Shown piece after piece: positions 7,806 to 9,821 of a stretch of DNA of 9,821 nt; the stretch's first letter is position 1; the number at the start of each line of letters is the position of its first letter. Below the pieces are notes generated by a model. That model was not told where the DNA came from. It did not search any database and saw nothing but the letters and a program-made list of their open reading frames with translations. The position numbers were made by a program, and so were the translations under genes. Source of the DNA: Tannerella sp. GTDB lineage: Bacteria > Bacteroidota > Bacteroidia > Bacteroidales > Tannerellaceae. The stretch is from contig JAITBC010000317.1 of the NCBI GenBank assembly GCA_031283785.1, positions 1 to 9,821 on the forward strand, in the 5' to 3' direction.

Positions 7806-8762
7806 ATGAAAGAGGCATTTGGTTTTTTGTTTTTCTTGATGTTGGCGACAAGTGTCGCAGGGTGTACTTCAAAAAATGAAGGCAAAAAAAGAGAAAATAA
7901 GGCGGAAGAAGTGCGGCCTGCGGGCACACCCGGAAATTTTGAACGGGCTGTGCCGCCTGCCGTGATAACGGAACCGCAGGAACGGGCGGATTATCTCATT
8001 ACGCATTTCTGGGATAAATTCAATTTCAGGGATACGATGTATGCCCATGTCCCGGATATTACGGAGCAGGCGTTTGTCGATTTTATCGCACTGTTCCCGC
8101 ATGCTTCGTCGTACGATAAGATTTCGGGGGGCGTAAAAAGACTGCTTACGTCGGCCGAGGTTGAGAATGTCATGTATAATTATTTCTGCTCGTTGGCGGA
8201 ACGCTATCTTTATGAACCCAATTCGCCTATGCGTAACGACGAATATTTTATACCGTTCCTTGAGCATATAGTGGATTTGCCGAAAATTTCGGATGTCAAA
8301 AAAGTGCGTCCACGGCATCTGCTGGAGCTTGCGTATCGCAACCGTGCCGGTTCTAAAGCGGAAGATTTCGTCTACACGACGGCTTCCGGTAAAACGGGCA
8401 GGCTGTATGACCTTTCGGCGAAATATCTGTTATTAATGTTTTATAATCCGGATTGTGTGGAATGTCAACGTACGACGGAAATACTGAAACAGTCTCCTGC
8501 CGTCGCAGACGCCGTCTCGTCCGGCAGGCTGAAAGTACTGGCCGTATATCCCGATGAGAATCTTGAGGCATGGAAAAATCATCAGAAAGATATCCCACTG
8601 TCGTGGGTCAATGCGTATGATAAATCGCTGAATATAAAAAATAATGAAATATACGATTTAAAGGCAATACCTACACTGTATCTGCTTGATAAAGATAAGA
8701 AAGTAATACTTAAAGATACTTCTACCGGCGATATTCACGAATATCTTGACAGAAACAGGTAG
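7806..8762 (+). CDS. Lipoprotein with DUF5106-like and thioredoxin-like domains
   Basis: This 318-residue predicted lipoprotein has an N-terminal signal (residues 1-19) ending in the lipobox 'SVAGC' with Cys20 as the lipidation site, then a charged Lys/Glu linker (21-60). The middle region (about 55-180), with 'YLITHFWDKFNFRDT' and 'QAFVDFIALF', resembles DUF5106 of Bacteroidota. The C-terminal thioredoxin fold (about 185-318) has the redox motif C217-V-E-C220 after 'LLLMFYNPD' and the cis-proline P289 in 'AIPTLYLLD'. It is therefore likely to be an envelope-anchored, TlpA/ResA-like thiol-disulfide protein. The CVEC motif lacks the proline of classical thioredoxin (CGPC), so its redox potential and partner may differ. 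An alternative TTG start at 7782 would add eight residues (MIIKYLYN) and weaken the signal peptide, so ATG7806 is preferred. It probably shares an operon with the exporter upstream. Its electron donor and substrate are unknown. Confidence 0.87.
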   Translation: MKEAFGFLFFLMLATSVAGCTSKNEGKKRENKAEEVRPAGTPGNFERAVPPAVITEPQERADYLITHFWDKFNFRDTMYAHVPDITEQAFVDFIALFPHASSYDKISGGVKRLLTSAEVENVMYNYFCSLAERYLYEPNSPMRNDEYFIPFLEHIVDLPKISDVKKVRPRHLLELAYRNRAGSKAEDFVYTTASGKTGRLYDLSAKYLLLMFYNPDCVECQRTTEILKQSPAVADAVSSGRLKVLAVYPDENLEAWKNHQKDIPLSWVNAYDKSLNIKNNEIYDLKAIPTLYLLDKDKKVILKDTSTGDIHEYLDRNR

Positions 8763-8796
8763 GTATTGCGCTTTGGTTTATTTCCCGTTTTTCTCC

Positions 8797-9219
8797 TTAT
8801 TTCTCGTCCTTCTTTGCTGATTTACTTTCGATAATATACGATATAATCAGTCCCAGACCTCCGAAGAATAATACGGACGAGCCATAGGCGATGGAATAAA
8901 AAGTGTCCCTTTCCCAATGATTTTGGCCGATCCTGTCTATGTATGACAGATTGACGCAAATAATCAAGCCGACAAATAATCCTAATCCCAAGCCGAGGAG
9001 AAGGCAGCCCGTACGCAATCCTGTAAAGGATTTCTTAGGGAAAGAGGGCAGTAAAGAACTAAGATGATTTCTCAGGATGGAAGGATCCGGAGGCGTCAGG
9101 TTCTGTCCCATTTTTTCGAGAAGCAACAGTCGTTCTTTCCTGCGTACAAACAGTTCAAATACCATGTAGGTAAAGTAAAAAATAATGCCTGTAATGAGCG
9201 GCGTTGTAATAAAATACAT
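8797..9219 (-). CDS. Small membrane protein, DUF6249-like
   Basis: This 140-residue protein has three predicted membrane helices at about residues 3-24, 67-90 and 108-130. Between the first two is a basic cytosolic-looking loop beginning 'VRRKERLLLLEKMG' (25-38). The second helix is glycine-rich (GCLLLGLGLGLFVGL), and the C-terminus is short and charged (ESKSAKKDEK). The pattern 'FELFVRRKER...LEKMG' plus a GLGLG helix matches my memory of DUF6249 proteins of Bacteroidota, whose function is not known. The gene ends 34 bases from the convergent lipoprotein gene, and no terminator is seen between them. The start ATG overlaps the first unit of an 18-bp tandem repeat. No Bacteroidota-type promoter was found directly upstream, so transcription may come from the gene further right or from a degenerate promoter. 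Confidence 0.8.
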   Translation of the reverse strand: MYFITTPLITGIIFYFTYMVFELFVRRKERLLLLEKMGQNLTPPDPSILRNHLSSLLPSFPKKSFTGLRTGCLLLGLGLGLFVGLIICVNLSYIDRIGQNHWERDTFYSIAYGSSVLFFGGLGLIISYIIESKSAKKDEK

Positions 9220-9258
9220 AATCTTGATAATTTAATGTTAATAATCTTGATAATTTAA
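9218..9258. repeat. 18-bp perfect tandem repeat at the start of the DUF6249-like gene
   Basis: ATAATCTTGATAATTTAA occurs at 9218-9235 and again at 9241-9258, identical over 18 bases with a 23-base period. On the coding (minus) strand it reads TTAAATTATCAAGATTAT. The downstream copy runs into the ATG, so the repeat makes up the ribosome-loading region. It could be a paired regulator site, a leader duplication or slippage. Confidence 0.8.
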
Positions 9259-9349
9259 AACTCACAATCTCATTGAGCGATAAAACGGAATATTTTCTTG
9301 TCCGTCTTGACCTTTTGACGCATTTTTCTCGACAGGTTACACTTTGCCG

Positions 9350-9364
9350 GTGAAATTTTTTCAC
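9350..9364. other. Perfect short dyad GTGAAA-TTT-TTTCAC
   Basis: GTGAAA (9350-9355) and TTTCAC (9359-9364) are perfect inverted arms with a 3-base centre, in the 222-base non-coding stretch between the tandem repeat and the next ORF. It may be an operator or a small hairpin. Nothing else in this stretch (9259-9481) is recognised apart from the possible -7 box at 9434. Confidence 0.3.
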
Positions 9365-9433
9365 TTATTCAGGTTAAATCTTTTTTTGAGGTGCTATTGA
9401 TCTTTTTGATCCGTTATTCCGAAAAAAAAACAT

Positions 9434-9441
9434 TATTTTTG
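9434..9441 (+). promoter_or_regulatory. Possible -7 box (TATTTTTG) for the following ORF
   Basis: TATTTTTG matches TAnnTTTG. The nearest TTTG upstream (9405-9408) is 25 bases away, longer than the usual spacing of about 19-21, so this is a weak candidate. Transcription would start near 9448, about 34 bases before the GTG at 9482. Confidence 0.3.
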
Positions 9442-9481
9442 TGACGGCATAAAAAAAACGAAAGGCGGCGGTGGTCGTGGT

Positions 9482-9760
9482 GTGCTGATAGCAAACCCGA
9501 TCGGTACCGGCCAGGAGTTGAAGGATCTGCGCAACGAGTTGTGGATCGTTCAGGCGCCGGAGCTTCAAGGCCGCCGTCGCAACGATCTGGAAATACTGAT
9601 AAGCATATTCGATCAGGAGAACCGAATGAGCGACCATCACATACCGAATCTGAACGTAGAGCGTCTTTCGGACGAGTACCGTCCCATAGTGCGCCGCTTG
9701 CAACAGGCAAAATCAGTCAAAAAAACGCCGGATGCAATGTCGTTACGCCTCGTTGTTTGA
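9482..9760 (+). CDS. Hypothetical protein, possibly 5'-truncated
   Basis: This 92-residue ORF has no family that I recognise. It begins with GTG; no in-frame ATG or TTG occurs between the preceding stop (9407-9409) and this point, and the frame stays open through a Lys/Gly-rich stretch (KKTKGGGGRG). Codon pattern favours real coding: G/A-rich first positions, A/T-rich second and G/C-rich third over residues 1-75. The protein is hydrophilic and probably helical, with charged segments 'QELKDLRNELW', 'RRRNDLEILISIF' and 'EEYRP'-like 'SDEYRPIVRRLQQA'. It has no membrane segment or signal peptide. It may be a small intact gene or the 3' remnant of a longer one. Its last 18 bases overlap the 3' end of the minus-strand gene at the window edge, so the final residues (MSLRLVV) could be a run-on after loss of an earlier stop. 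Confidence 0.45.
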   Translation: MLIANPIGTGQELKDLRNELWIVQAPELQGRRRNDLEILISIFDQENRMSDHHIPNLNVERLSDEYRPIVRRLQQAKSVKKTPDAMSLRLVV

Positions 9761-9821
9761 AGTAAGTATTTCTTCTATTTGTTTTTCGTCAAGATTGAAG
9801 TACGCCCGTAACTGCTCTTTG
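9743..9821 (-). CDS. C-terminal end of an unidentified protein, cut by the window edge
   Basis: The minus strand is open from the window edge to a TAA at 9745-9743 and encodes 25 residues: KEQLRAYFNLDEKQIEEILT followed by SNNEA. This is a charged, amphipathic helix-turn-helix-like tail with normal codon use, typical of a genuine protein end and unlike the other frames here. The fragment is too short for a family call. No terminator is visible after the stop, so transcription may continue through 9743-9220 toward the DUF6249-like gene, antisense to the ORF at 9482-9760. Confidence 0.5.
   Translation of the reverse strand, partial: KEQLRAYFNLDEKQIEEILTSNNEA

Noticed and set aside
9155..9364. 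Minus-strand ORF overlapping the start of the DUF6249-like gene
   Set aside because: It runs through the tandem repeat and AT-rich leader and has no protein-like pattern; the overlapping DUF6249-like frame explains the region.
9374..9710. Two minus-strand ORFs opposite the hypothetical plus-strand ORF
   Set aside because: Their translations are rich in Arg, Ser and His with no coherent pattern, and the codon-position signal favours the plus-strand frame.
9460..9770. Structured RNA gene (RNase P RNA, tmRNA or similar) in the G+C-richer stretch
   Set aside because: None of the conserved RNase P or tmRNA sequence blocks is visible, and the three-base periodicity indicates coding.

Overview
The window looks like chromosomal DNA from a member of the Bacteroidales (phylum Bacteroidota). 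Three things point there. The two-component pair closely resembles Bacteroides RprX/RprY. The recognisable promoters have the Bacteroidota form (TTTG, about 19-20 bases, then TAnnTTTG) rather than the E. coli form. Several proteins belong to families largely confined to this phylum: a DUF5106-thioredoxin lipoprotein, a DUF6249-like membrane protein and a single-chain PurL of about 1,230 residues.

Layout from left to right. (1) Positions 1-378 (+) hold the 3' part of a gene for a probable secreted protein with a TIMP-like OB fold. (2) Positions 580-2907 (-) hold an rprX-rprY operon (sensor histidine kinase, then OmpR-family response regulator, 5 bases apart), closed by a strong intrinsic terminator. 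(3) Positions 2908-3222 are an AT-rich gap. (4) Positions 3223-6921 (-) hold purL of purine biosynthesis, with a near-ideal Bacteroidota promoter upstream. (5) The divergent region at about 6922-7151 carries the purL promoter facing left and a second good promoter facing right. (6) Positions 7152-8762 (+) hold a probable two-gene operon: a LysE/RhtB-type exporter and a thioredoxin-fold lipoprotein. (7) Positions 8797-9219 (-) hold a small three-helix membrane protein preceded by an 18-bp perfect tandem repeat that overlaps its start codon. (8) Positions 9482-9760 (+) hold an unrecognised ORF starting at GTG, and its 3' end overlaps the 3' end of a gene entering from the right edge on the minus strand (9743-9821).

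Most of the window is ordinary core chromosome: signalling, purine synthesis, amino-acid export and envelope thiol-redox chemistry. No RNA gene, CRISPR array, insertion sequence or phage module was recognised, and I see no convincing new multi-gene system. The least explained part is the right end (about 9218-9821), with its tandem repeat, small dyads, unknown ORF and overlapping convergent gene ends. The exporter promoter is also worth a look, because a duplicated TAAATTTGCA(T)CCGT unit appears to supply both the -33 and -7 elements.
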